Positions 1-8,504 of a DNA stretch of 64,000 nt are shown here, piece after piece; the first letter of the stretch is position 1; the number at the start of each line of letters is the position of its first letter. Source of the DNA: Buddleja alternifolia. Lineage: Eukaryota; Streptophyta; Magnoliopsida; Lamiales; Scrophulariaceae. The stretch spans positions 7,738,708 to 7,802,707 of the forward strand of contig CM033391.1 of assembly GCA_019426215.1 (NCBI GenBank), read 5' to 3'. Made by a program: the position numbers and the translations under genes. The notes under the pieces are model-generated. The model searched no databases, was not told the DNA's origin, and was given only the letters and a program-made list of their open reading frames with translations.

Positions 1-294
1 TGACGGAATGTGATAATTTGGTGCAAAGAAATTTGGAAAGACTACGGGCCCCGGTATAGTGTGGACCCTTGGAGGTAGACTTTCCCGGACCGATGGAAGT
101 CTTTGAGGAGGTGCCGGTTGCATAGCTTGGAATAGATTTTGCAACCATTCCCTGTTTTCCGGGAGATTTATGTCGGGAAAATTCCCATTTGGATTTAGAT
201 TGTAAACCATTTCTCGAGCGCGTCTACTAGATCGAAGAACACGCTCTATCTCCGGCTCAAAATTGTATAGAGGCTCGTTAGAAGAGCGGGTCAT
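1..294 (-). CDS. Athila-like Ty3/gypsy gag, N-terminal part, cut by window edge
   Basis: Read on the minus strand, an ATG at 294-292 opens a frame of 98 codons with no stop up to the window edge. It begins MTRSSNEPLYNFEPEIER and continues with an Asn/Pro-rich stretch, resembling the gag start of Athila/Tat Ty3/gypsy elements. The ATG lies about 135 bp downstream (minus sense) of a primer-binding site complementary to tRNA-Asp, the expected place for gag. Gag would form the particle that packages the element RNA. The visible part is intact, but the rest lies outside the window, so whether the element is active cannot be judged. The family call rests on the PBS plus recalled similarity of the N-terminus. 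Confidence 0.65.
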   Translation of the reverse strand, partial: MTRSSNEPLYNFEPEIERVLRSSRRAREMVYNLNPNGNFPDINLPENREWLQNLFQAMQPAPPQRLPSVRESLPPRVHTIPGPVVFPNFFAPNYHIPS

Positions 295-429
295 GCACCA
301 TAAATTACACCTAACAATTAAACACAAAAAACAAAATTAGAATAATAAAATAAAAGAAAGGTTAGAAATAAATGAAGAACTAAGAATTATGAAAATTTAA
401 ACGAAAAATCAAAAACTAAAATGAACAAG

Positions 430-447
430 TCCCCGGCAACGGCGCCA
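430..447 (-). other. Primer-binding site, tRNA-Asp type
   Basis: On the minus strand the sequence is TGGCGCCGTTGCCGGGGA, 18 bases complementary to the 3' end of plant tRNA-Asp including CCA. This PBS is characteristic of Athila-type gypsy elements. The tRNA match is from recalled tRNA sequence. Confidence 0.75.
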
Positions 448-478
448 AAAACTTGACACGCTAAAAGCTAACGTGCTA

Positions 479-732
479 TAATTTCGTTGTTCGGATCAAA
501 TTCAAGAAAGTCAACGAATTCAAGAATTGAAGATAACACGAGAATTGAAGAAATCGAGACTTCATCAATTCGAGTTTTAGAGGAGGAATCGGATTCTCAA
601 ACCACGCCGCTTCAACGAGTAAGTAGTTATTCGTTACGCTAATTAATAATCAAAGAATAAAAACTTTGGGTTTTTAAATTAAAATTTTGAAATCCTTCCA
701 CTGCCTTTATTTGATTTTTTGCGAAACCCAAC
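479..732 (+). mobile_element. Copia LTR tail (3' end only) at the start of duplication copy A
   Basis: This matches the last roughly 255 bp of the LTRs ending at 12705 and 23596, with a small internal deletion near 645. It ends in the same CCCAACA and is followed by the same ACATA (733-737) and the same flank as the 3' LTR at 23596. It is therefore a duplicated copy of that LTR end, not an independent insertion. Confidence 0.85.
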
Positions 733-921
733 AACATAGTGGCCCTCGAGATTTGTAGTTTCAGGTGATTTCAACCCCACCCACATATACTGATATATAT
801 GCATGAGATTTACACCATCACCTATGCATGTGATGGTGGAGATCATTCTAAAGCCCCTAATCCCGACTACTCCAAGTATGGCCCATTCTTTCCTTTTTGA
901 GTTGATTTATGGAATGCTATA

Positions 922-1331
922 TGTAATGATCCCACATCAGGAAAAAGAGGAAAATGAAATAATTTATAATGCTACAACGTGAAATCTCGGTATCCGCTAT
1001 GAAGTAGCCCGAGGTTCTCGAATCCGCTATGAAGAATAGTCCAAGGCAAACCAATGGTAGCCTAGAGAGTCCCGACGTCTGACGACGGATCTTAGACTGA
1101 GTCACGTCGCGACGAGGACGTCGCTCCTCGAAGGGGGGAGGGGGTGATTGTAATGATCCCACATCGGGAAAAAGAGGAAAATGAAATAATTTATAAAGAG
1201 AACCCTAGGATTCAAGTGTAACAATAAATATCCATTTTGGGTCGTGGTTCAAATGGCCAACTCAAGGTTACGCTCAGTGGGTTCGATGGGATTTCTCTGG
1301 TCCAACGGGCTCGTGAGCCCGGGGCGTGACA
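922..1331 (+). mobile_element. TRIM-like mini LTR retroelement with 5 bp TSD
   Basis: The element starts TGTAATGATCCC, ends GGGGCGTGACA and is flanked by CTATA at 917-921 and 1332-1336. Copy B has a single uninterrupted CTATA here, so the insertion is verified by an empty site. The first 33 bp or so recur at 1149-1181, where an apparently complete 183 bp LTR (1149-1331) begins right after a purine tract (GAAGGGGG then AGGGGG). The left LTR is mostly missing. There is no coding capacity. Confidence 0.75.
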
Positions 1332-3191
1332 CTATACGCCGAGAACAATTACATTAATTTATCCAAAATGAAAAGGTATTTTAAGTGATATTAAAATAAT
1401 TTAAGAAATTCAAAGTTATTGTACATTTGATCCTACTTGTTAGCTTCGGACCAAATTGATCTCATGAGCATTAATGCTTGTTAATTATGATAATTTTATC
1501 AAAAAAAATATCATCTTTGCAGTAGAGGATACAGACTGCTCAAAGACACGTGAAGTATTCTGCCTTTGAGAAAGGCACATAAATTCTTCAACGGGCATTT
1601 TACATGCATTTTTTATCAAATGGCAGTTACTCATCTTTTCTTGAAGTTCTCACATACATTTTATGTAAGTCTTTCTCACTGAGCTGGTAGAATAAACTGT
1701 CACGTGACACTCATATTGCCATGTTCGTCCGAAAATTATTAGCGTGGGTCATTTGTGCAAAACTCAAAAATATTGGGACCAAAAGTGTTCACCAATGTAG
1801 GATTAGAAAATACAATTTTGCCTATATGCTATATAATTTATATAGAATTTATTGTAAGCGAGCAATTTAAAACTACATACGAATCACTGCTCATTTCGGA
1901 GAGTTATTATAACAATTGATATTTCTGTCTTATATTTAATTTCTTTACAATTCAATCTCAGCTTGTAAAAAAATTTTGCACAATTGAAAAAAAGGACGAT
2001 ACACAACTTAATTAATATAATTTTTTTTACGGCAATTAAAGGTTATTGAGATTTGATCCACATATAACATAATTATAATGTATGATGATTTGTGAAAAAC
2101 TCGTATAAAGACATTCAAAAGCTTCAAACAAAGAGAAACACCCATCATTTATGGTGAGAATTAGAAATAACTCATGTGAATGTGCTCTCTACAGAGCCTT
2201 TCATATCGTTTGCATGAATTTCGATGAGTTGTTTATTTCAAGAATAGGCCGGTTACATTTAGTTGTACACTTTTCCTTTAGAACGGAAAGAAAAGTGCAT
2301 GAACTCACGCATGGACGAAGCGGGATTCTGATGGTGGCACCCATTCTCCGTTAACTTTGAGCTAGAAAAAGAGTTTGTCATATAACTCTTCGATATTCAA
2401 AATTTTGTCCCCCGAATCATTTGTGGTCAACTATGTCCAAAGTCCTCAGACCCTAATCCCTTGCCCAATTGGACAAAAAATGCAATTCCATATCAACTTC
2501 TATAGTTCTGTTCCTCACATTGGCTTCAAGAACACGAACTAAAGTTTTCTTTTAAAGTCCTATTTAACCAAACCCAAATCAATCATGAGGCGAGAGGATT
2601 TACAAAATACAATCATTTCCAACAGTAACACAAATGGATTTACAAATTACAAGTGTATTTTCAATCATAAAACAAAATGGGTATATAATTGATTTGAATT
2701 CTTAAGAGTTCTCGTAACTCTAAACTTAGAATAACTACCAGCATATGAAATTTATAATATAAAAACGAATTATTATAATTATATAAAATATAGAGTAATT
2801 ATCTAACTGATTTATGCGTGATTTATAATGTATGAATGATTAGAATTATATAAGATAAGGCCACAAACACTCCAATAATTCTTAATCCAAAAAGAGTCAC
2901 ATTTCATAATAAAAAATTAAGTAAACATTTAACTTGAAGGGGTTTTATAAATACTATATATAAAATGTTTCCACCAAAATACAAAGTTTAAATTAACCAA
3001 ATTAGATACCTTCTGAATTATTCCAATTACAAATCATCTATTCATGCATGTAATATATATATATATATGTACAATTATAACATACAATCTCTACTACTTT
3101 ATTACAAATCACATAAACCCTTATTACAAACTAGAAATCGTCCCCACAATAAATTAGGGTTTCATCAAATAACATAAAAACCTGGCTAAGT

Positions 3192-3494
3192 TCATAACGC
3201 AGCATGATGAGATTGAGAACAGTTCCGAAGCAGTGAATTAAGAACCAATTTCTTGGACAAGACGAAAAGAACAGGAGACAAGATTTGCAAGAACCAATAC
3301 TTGATGTTCATCAACTCTTCTTCATGATTAGTATTATTACTATAATTATAATTATCAATCATGAAATTATCTTCTTGCGCTTCTGATTCATCCTCTTTAA
3401 TTGTCTCGAGCTTCGGAGAATGAGAAGGTCTCTGAGGTAAAAACACCGGCGACGGCGCCACCTCCACGCAATGCACGATCTTCTTCGCCGCCAT
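3192..3494 (-). CDS. Small protein of unknown function, copy A
   Basis: This is a 100-residue protein starting MAAKKIVHCVEVAPSP. I do not recognise the family. Residues 1-43 are Pro- and acid-rich. Residues 66-90 (YWFLQILSPVLFVLSKKLVL) are hydrophobic and may be a membrane or amphipathic segment. The paralogue at 26234-26497 has the same start and stop context. The length differences (loss of NFMIDNYNYSN and of two residues near the end) are whole codons, which supports a real coding gene. A TATA-like TATTTAAAT (minus sense) lies near 3620-3628, about 130 bp upstream of the ATG. The 3' part is also present, broken, in copy C. Confidence 0.6.
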   Translation of the reverse strand: MAAKKIVHCVEVAPSPVFLPQRPSHSPKLETIKEDESEAQEDNFMIDNYNYSNNTNHEEELMNIKYWFLQILSPVLFVLSKKLVLNSLLRNCSQSHHAAL

Positions 3495-3618
3495 TTGCAG
3501 TCGCCGGAGAATTATACCACGTCGCTTAGTTTGCGGAGGGTGGAAAAGATTTTAAAAGTAAGGCAAAAAGAATGAGAATGTTTTTTTCCTGAGTTGAAAA
3601 TGGGAATAATGGGAGGGG

Positions 3619-3629
3619 ATTTAAATACG
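3619..3629 (-). promoter_or_regulatory. TATA-like box of the copy A small gene
   Basis: GTATTTAAAT on the minus strand lies about 130 bp upstream of the ATG at 3494. Copy B has CCTATTTAAAC at the equivalent place (26622-26632). Conservation between copies is weak evidence because the whole region is duplicated. Confidence 0.4.
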
Positions 3630-4194
3630 GAAGGAAATGAAGTGGGAAAAATATCTAAGTTGAGAAGGGGAGAAATCTAACCATGGAATTGGTTGGACGG
3701 TGGTTAGAAGGTCCACGTGTTAGTCATGGAAATAAATACCACCAGTAGAAGTTATTCACTTGTGTTTCATGGAAAATAGATACTATCTTACAAGTTTGGG
3801 CGTTTAGATGTGAAGACTCGCATGTCTTTCCAAAAATTTTGGCACACTAGATTGGTTCTAGAAACATCTTGATTACTCGAGTGAGGACTAGGATGTTTTC
3901 TTTTAATAGAAACCAACTTAATATTAGTTCAATTCAAAATAGGGGTGGCAAATGGGTGGGTCGGGTCGGGTTTGGGTCGGGTCTATGATTTATTGGGTCA
4001 TGATAGGTCCAAGTTCATGGGTCCAATATGGGTTGGGTCCGGGTTGGGTTGGGTTGAGTCCAACTAAGTTTTATATAAAGACCCAGAGTGGACCCAACTT
4101 GGACCCAATCAGGACCCAAAGTGGACCCAACTTAGACTCAAAGTAGACCCAAAATGGAATCAAGTCAAATAGAGTTTAACATATATACATACTT

Positions 4195-5082
4195 TCTACA
4201 CACATAATACATTTTTTACACACACAACACATTTTCACACACACTACACATATTTTCACACACACTACACATTTTCACACACACTATACACATTTTCACA
4301 CACTACACACATTTTCACACACACTACACATACTTTACACACACTACACATATTTTCACACACACATCACATATTTTACACACACTACACATATTTTCAC
4401 ACACACATCACACATTTTACACACACTATACATATTTTCACACACATTACACATATTTTCACACAGTACACATATTTCCACACACGCACCACACATTTTT
4501 CACACACAGTACACATATTTTCACACACACTACACACATTTTCACACACAGTACACATATTTTCACACACACTACACACATTTTCACACACTACACACAT
4601 TTTCACACACACTACACATATTTTCACACACTACACATATTTTCACACACACCACACATTTTTCACACACTACACATATTTTCACGCACTACACACATTT
4701 TCACACACACTACACATATTTTCACACACTACACATCTTTTCACACATACATCACACATTTTACACACACCTATCACACATTTTTCACACACTACACACA
4801 TTTTCACGCACTACACATATTTTCACACATACTAACACACATTTTCATGCACTACACATATTTTCACACACACTACATATATTTTCACACACTACACACA
4901 TTCTCACGCATTACACATATTTTTACACACTACGTACATTTTCACGCACTACTCACATTTCCATACACACTACACATATTTTACACATACTACACATCTT
5001 TTCACACTAACTACACACATTTTACATATACTACACATATTTTACACACACTACACATTTTCACACACCCATCACGCATTTT
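4195..5082 (+). repeat. Left satellite arm of the foldback element
   Basis: Roughly 40 imperfect copies of a unit near 21 bp, such as CACACACTACACATATTTTC, vary by CA-dinucleotide gain or loss and by a shorter TTTTACAC variant. The repeat strand contains almost no TAA, TAG or TGA in any frame, which creates long meaningless open frames. Confidence 0.85.
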
Positions 5083-5090
5083 AAAATGCG
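5075..5090. repeat. Central palindrome joining the two arms
   Basis: CGCATTTTAAAATGCG is a perfect 16 bp palindrome. To its left all repeats read CACACTACACATATTTTCA. To its right all read the reverse complement. It marks the symmetry axis, although the arms are unequal (about 1.14 and 1.78 kb). Confidence 0.85.
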
Positions 5091-6640
5091 TTAAAATGTT
5101 TGATAAGTGTGTAAAATGTGTGATGTAGGTGTGAAAATGTGTGTAGTGTGTTTTAAATACGTTTCATGTGTGGGAAAAAGTATGTATTGTGTGTAAAATA
5201 TGTGATAGGGGTGTGAAAATATGTGTAGTGTGTGTAAAATATGTGTAGTATGTATAAAATATGTGTAGTGTGTGCAAAATATGTGTAATGTATGTGAAAA
5301 TGTGTGTAGTGCGTGAAAATATGTGTAGTGTGTGAAAATATGTGTAGTGTGTGTGAAAATATGTGTAATGTACATAAAATACGTGTAATATGTGTAAAAT
5401 ATGTGATGTGTGTATGGAAATATGTGTAATGTGTGTAGTGTGTGTAAAATAGGTGATGTGTGTGTTTGAAAATATGTGTAGTGTGTGTGAAAATATGTAT
5501 AGTGTGTGTATAATATGTGTAGTATGTGTAAAATATGTTATATATGTGTGAAAATATGTGTAGTGTATGAAAATATATGTAGTTTGTGTAAAATATGTGA
5601 TCTGTGTGTGAAAATATATGATATGTGTGTGAAAATATGTGTAGTATGTGTGATGGTGTGAAAATATGTGTATTGTGTGTGTGAAAATGTGTATAGTGTG
5701 TGAAAATTTGTATAGGGTGTGTAAAATATGTGATCTGTGTGTGAAAATATGTCTAGTGTGTGTAAAATATGTGTAGTGTGTGTAAAATATATGATATATG
5801 TGTGAAAATATGTGTAGTGTGTGTAAAGTATGTGTAAAATGTGTGATGGTGTGAAAATGTGTAGTGTGTGTAAAATAGGTAATGTGTGTGTGAAAATATG
5901 TGTAGTGGGTGTGAAAATATGTATAGTATGTGTATAATATGTGTAGTATGTGTAAAATATGTGATGTATGTAATATGTGTAGTGTGTGAAAATATATGTA
6001 GTGTGTATGTGATCTGTGTGTGAAAATATGTGTAGTGTGTGTAAAATATATGATATGTGTGGAAATATGTGTAGTATGTGTGATGGTGTGAAAATATGTG
6101 TATTGTGTGTGTAAAATGTGTGTAATGTGTGTGAAAATGTGTATAGTGTGTGAAAATTTGTATAGTGTGTGAAAATGTGTGTAGTTTGTGTAAAATATGT
6201 GATCTGTGTGTGAAAATATGTCTAGTGTGTGTAAAATATGTGTAGTGTGTATAAAAATATGTGTAGTGTGTGAAAATGTGTGTAGTGTGTGTAAAGTATG
6301 TGAAAATGTGTGTAGTGTGTGTGAAAATTTATGTAGTGTGTGAAATGTGTGTAGTGTGTGTAAAATATGTGATATGTGTGTGAAAATATGTGTAGTGTGT
6401 GTAAAATGTGTGAAAATATGTGGTATGTGAAAATGTGTGTAAAATATGTGTAATGTGTGAAAATATGTGTAGTGTGTGTAAAATATGTGAAAATATGTGT
6501 AGTGTGTGAAAATGTGTGCAGTGTGTGTAAAATATGTGTAATGTGTGAAAATGTGTAGTGTGTGTAAAAATATGTGTAGTGTGTAGTGTGTGTGAAAATA
6601 TGTGTATTGTGTGAAAATGTGTGTAGTATGTGTAAATATG
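5091..6640 (-). repeat. Right satellite arm of the foldback element
   Basis: The same unit as the left arm lies in reverse orientation (GTGTGTAGTGTGTGAAAATA). Higher-order repetition is visible: blocks around 5580-5760 recur in similar order around 5990-6240, which suggests segmental amplification within this arm after the inverted structure formed. Confidence 0.85.
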
Positions 6641-6877
6641 TATATTATTGATATTAGAATTAAAAAATAATTTTTACATGTTGAACTCAATTTGGACCCA
6701 TTTAGGACCCAATAGGACCCAAGTTGGACCCAAATTTTTTTTGGACCCAATAGAATCCAACCCAAGTCTACCCAACAAAAACTTCCTTGGACCCAACCCA
6801 ACCCAAAACCTATTGGGTTGAGTTGGACCCATGGGTCCAAAACCATTTTGCCACCCCTAATTCAAAATATATACATA

Positions 6878-7627
6878 CAGTAAAACCTCTATATACAATA
6901 ATATTTTCGAGACCGAAAAAAAATATTACTATAGAGAGGTTACTCTTAAATAGAGTTTTACATATAAAAATTATAATTTTAAAAAAATATATATATACAT
7001 AATACGACACTTGAAAATGTGACATTTCATATTTTAAAAACATAAATTTAAAAGATATATAAGATCCATGAATTTCAAAAAACACAATTGTACGTACATC
7101 ATGCATGTACATTGTGTATATATTGGATTTAGAAGATTCATTCATGTATGTATCTAGGAAATGTAAAAAAAAAATATGTACATCATGTGCATTTAAAATA
7201 TTCACTCGTGTATGTTGTATTTTCAAAATGTCTCTCGTTTGTTTTCTTTTTCCTATAGGTATATAAACGCTAACATAATCATGAATTTCATTATCATTTC
7301 AAATCATACATTTTCTACTTCAAGCACGTCATGGCACCTAAAAACAAACGAACTCAGACAACTTTAGATAAGTATTTCATATCATCTTAAGTTTAATGTA
7401 ACATAGTTAAATAATTATAGATATTTTAGATAAATATATTTGAAATTTAATGTCATTTTAATACTATATGGAGGTAAATTTCTTAAGGATGGTCCTAAAA
7501 AAAATATGGAATATTACAATGTGGAGTTTATTCTTATTTATAATTGGGCCCGAGTTGGGACCATGATTTTTTATTACTATAAGGAGGTTATTCTTATATA
7601 GAGTATTCTTGTACAGAGGTTTTAGTG
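6878..7627. mobile_element. Emigrant-like (Tc1/mariner, pogo group) element
   Basis: The left end CAGTAAAACCTCTATATA resembles the Emigrant terminal repeat of plants. The right end, inverted, reads CACTAAAACCTCTGTACA. The flanks are TA on both sides (6876-6877 and 7628-7629), the mariner-type target duplication. Internal copies of the motif (for example near 7565-7600, inverted) also occur. The 750 bp length exceeds the usual MITE size, so it may be a deletion derivative of an autonomous copy. Confidence 0.7.
7331..7390 (+). pseudogene. 19-codon micro-ORF, possible pogo transposase C-terminus with PIP box
   Basis: The frame starts MAPKNKR and ends at TAA 7388-7390. Residues 9-16 are QTTLDKYF, matching the PCNA-interacting motif Q-x-x-[ILM]-x-x-[FY]-[FY], preceded by a basic run. 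Pogo-type transposases are known to carry a PCNA-binding motif at the C-terminus, and this lies inside an Emigrant-like element, which fits a leftover of the last coding segment. The frame is open upstream only to a stop at 7271. It may instead be chance. Confidence 0.4.
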
Positions 7628-7679
7628 TATTACAAAAGATAGTTAACAATGTCGGTGATACCATTAACAATGTTGCATA

Positions 7680-8461
7680 ACTTTAGGCAACTCGTGAAAG
7701 TTTAACTTTTGCTGCATCACTCGACATTGCTTATCTCATTATTGAATCCAACTCACGTTTTCAAAAAAATTGTCTTAACATGACGTCCTTTGGCCCTCCT
7801 ACAAGCCGCACGTTGATCCGCAAAAACTCACAGGGCTTGACCAACTTCCAGGGAGTCAAGTTTGTTTTTGCGTACCGAGTGACTTGATGGGTGCAAAGTG
7901 TGGAGACAATTCAAGTTGCAAGGAAAATGACCAAAATTGGCTAAGTATGGCATTGAGCATGGTTTGGCCGCGGTGGGGCGAGCACAAATGCTCGCTTCAG
8001 CGCGGCATGGTCGAAGCAAGGAGTTGCCCGGGCTAGGTCGAGCACTTGCTCGCTACAGCATGAGTTAAGCTAGCACTTGCGCTCGCTCCAACACGAGTTA
8101 AGCGCATCCCCGTGAGCACAAAAGCTCGTTGGTGCCCCGAGTGTGGGCAAGGGCAGAAGCTCACGCCCCAGCCAGAAAAGTTGAGCAGGGGCGTAGCCTA
8201 AAGGAACTGTAGGCAGAAGCTTTCAGATTTTTTGGGTCATTTGCAAGTTTTGGTTGCCTAATGTGATTAGGGCCTCCAAGTTTAGACATATAAGTAGATG
8301 ATTTCTCATCATTTTAATGTTTGATCAACTATCATACATAATAAAATCTCTCTAGCATAGGTCCGTGGATGTAGGCAATTTGTTGAACTACATAAATATC
8401 GTCTGGTTTTTTATTGCTTTAATTTACCTTTAATTTCTTTTATGCTCTATGATTCCTAACA
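7680..8461 (+). mobile_element. 5' LTR region of a Tnt1-like copia element
   Basis: It ends in CCTAACA directly before a primer-binding site. The upstream boundary could not be fixed, so the start is approximate. The middle (7960-8165) is GC-richer, with imperfect repeats of AGCACTTGCTCGCT type. A possible TATA box is ACATATAAGTAG near 8288. Confidence 0.5.
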
Positions 8462-8463
8462 AC

Positions 8464-8476
8464 TGGTATCTAGAGC
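8464..8476 (+). other. Primer-binding site, initiator Met tRNA type (one substitution)
   Basis: TGGTATCTAGAGC differs from the usual copia TGGTATCAGAGC by a T before AGAGC. It lies 2 bp after the LTR end. Confidence 0.7.
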
Positions 8477-8504
8477 ACAGGTTATTTGAGATCTGTGTGA
8501 ATCA

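Larger units (their letters stand above)
1..478 (-). mobile_element. Athila-like Ty3/gypsy fragment (5' end of internal region)
   Basis: Minus-strand order is a short leftover after the PBS, the PBS, an AT-rich leader and gag. Almost no gypsy LTR remains: only about 25 bp lie between the PBS (447) and the start of copia LTR similarity at 479. The 5' LTR was therefore deleted or replaced at the junction with duplication copy A. Confidence 0.65.
733..3890. repeat. Segmental duplication copy A
   Basis: This is collinear with 23597-26955 (copy B) over about 3 kb, including the small gene at 3192-3494. Over the first 183 bp I count about 12 differences from B. A carries a 410 bp TRIM-like insertion that B lacks and lacks the 582 bp MITE of B. 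A third, truncated copy (C) lies at 13590-14490. Apart from the gene and the insertion, I see only AT-rich non-coding DNA in 1337-3190. Confidence 0.9.
3940..6859. mobile_element. hAT-like foldback element with inverted satellite arms
   Basis: The termini are TAGGGGTGGCAAATGG (3940) and, inverted, TAGGGGTGGCAAAATGG (6859). Both sides carry the 8 bp duplication ATTCAAAA (3932-3939 and 6860-6867), the hAT signature. A 10 bp reading, AATTCAAAAT, is also possible if the terminal T is given to the flank. Subterminal zones (about 3950-4155 and 6680-6840) are dense in GGGTCC/GGGTTGGG motifs in opposite orientation. Between them lie two tandem arrays that are reverse complements of each other, meeting at a perfect palindrome at 5075-5090. 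No transposase is present, so it is non-autonomous. Confidence 0.75.

Noticed and set aside
917..1162. 81-codon minus frame
   Set aside because: It lies across the TRIM-like element and its purine tract; no coding character.
2151..2354. 67-codon frame in copy A with a 63-codon counterpart at 24610-24801
   Set aside because: It is conserved only because the region is duplicated. Of the seven substitutions I count, about five change the amino acid, no sign of protein-level selection. No domain recognised.
4195..6640. CRISPR-like regular repeats
   Set aside because: There are no unique spacers; units are contiguous and the genome is a plant.
5164..6846. 560-codon open frame on the minus strand, rich in His, Thr, Tyr and Phe
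   Set aside because: It runs through the satellite arm. The repeat strand has practically no stop codons in any frame, so the open frame is a composition effect. Similar frames at 4397-4627, 4847-5128 and 5091-5375 have the same cause.
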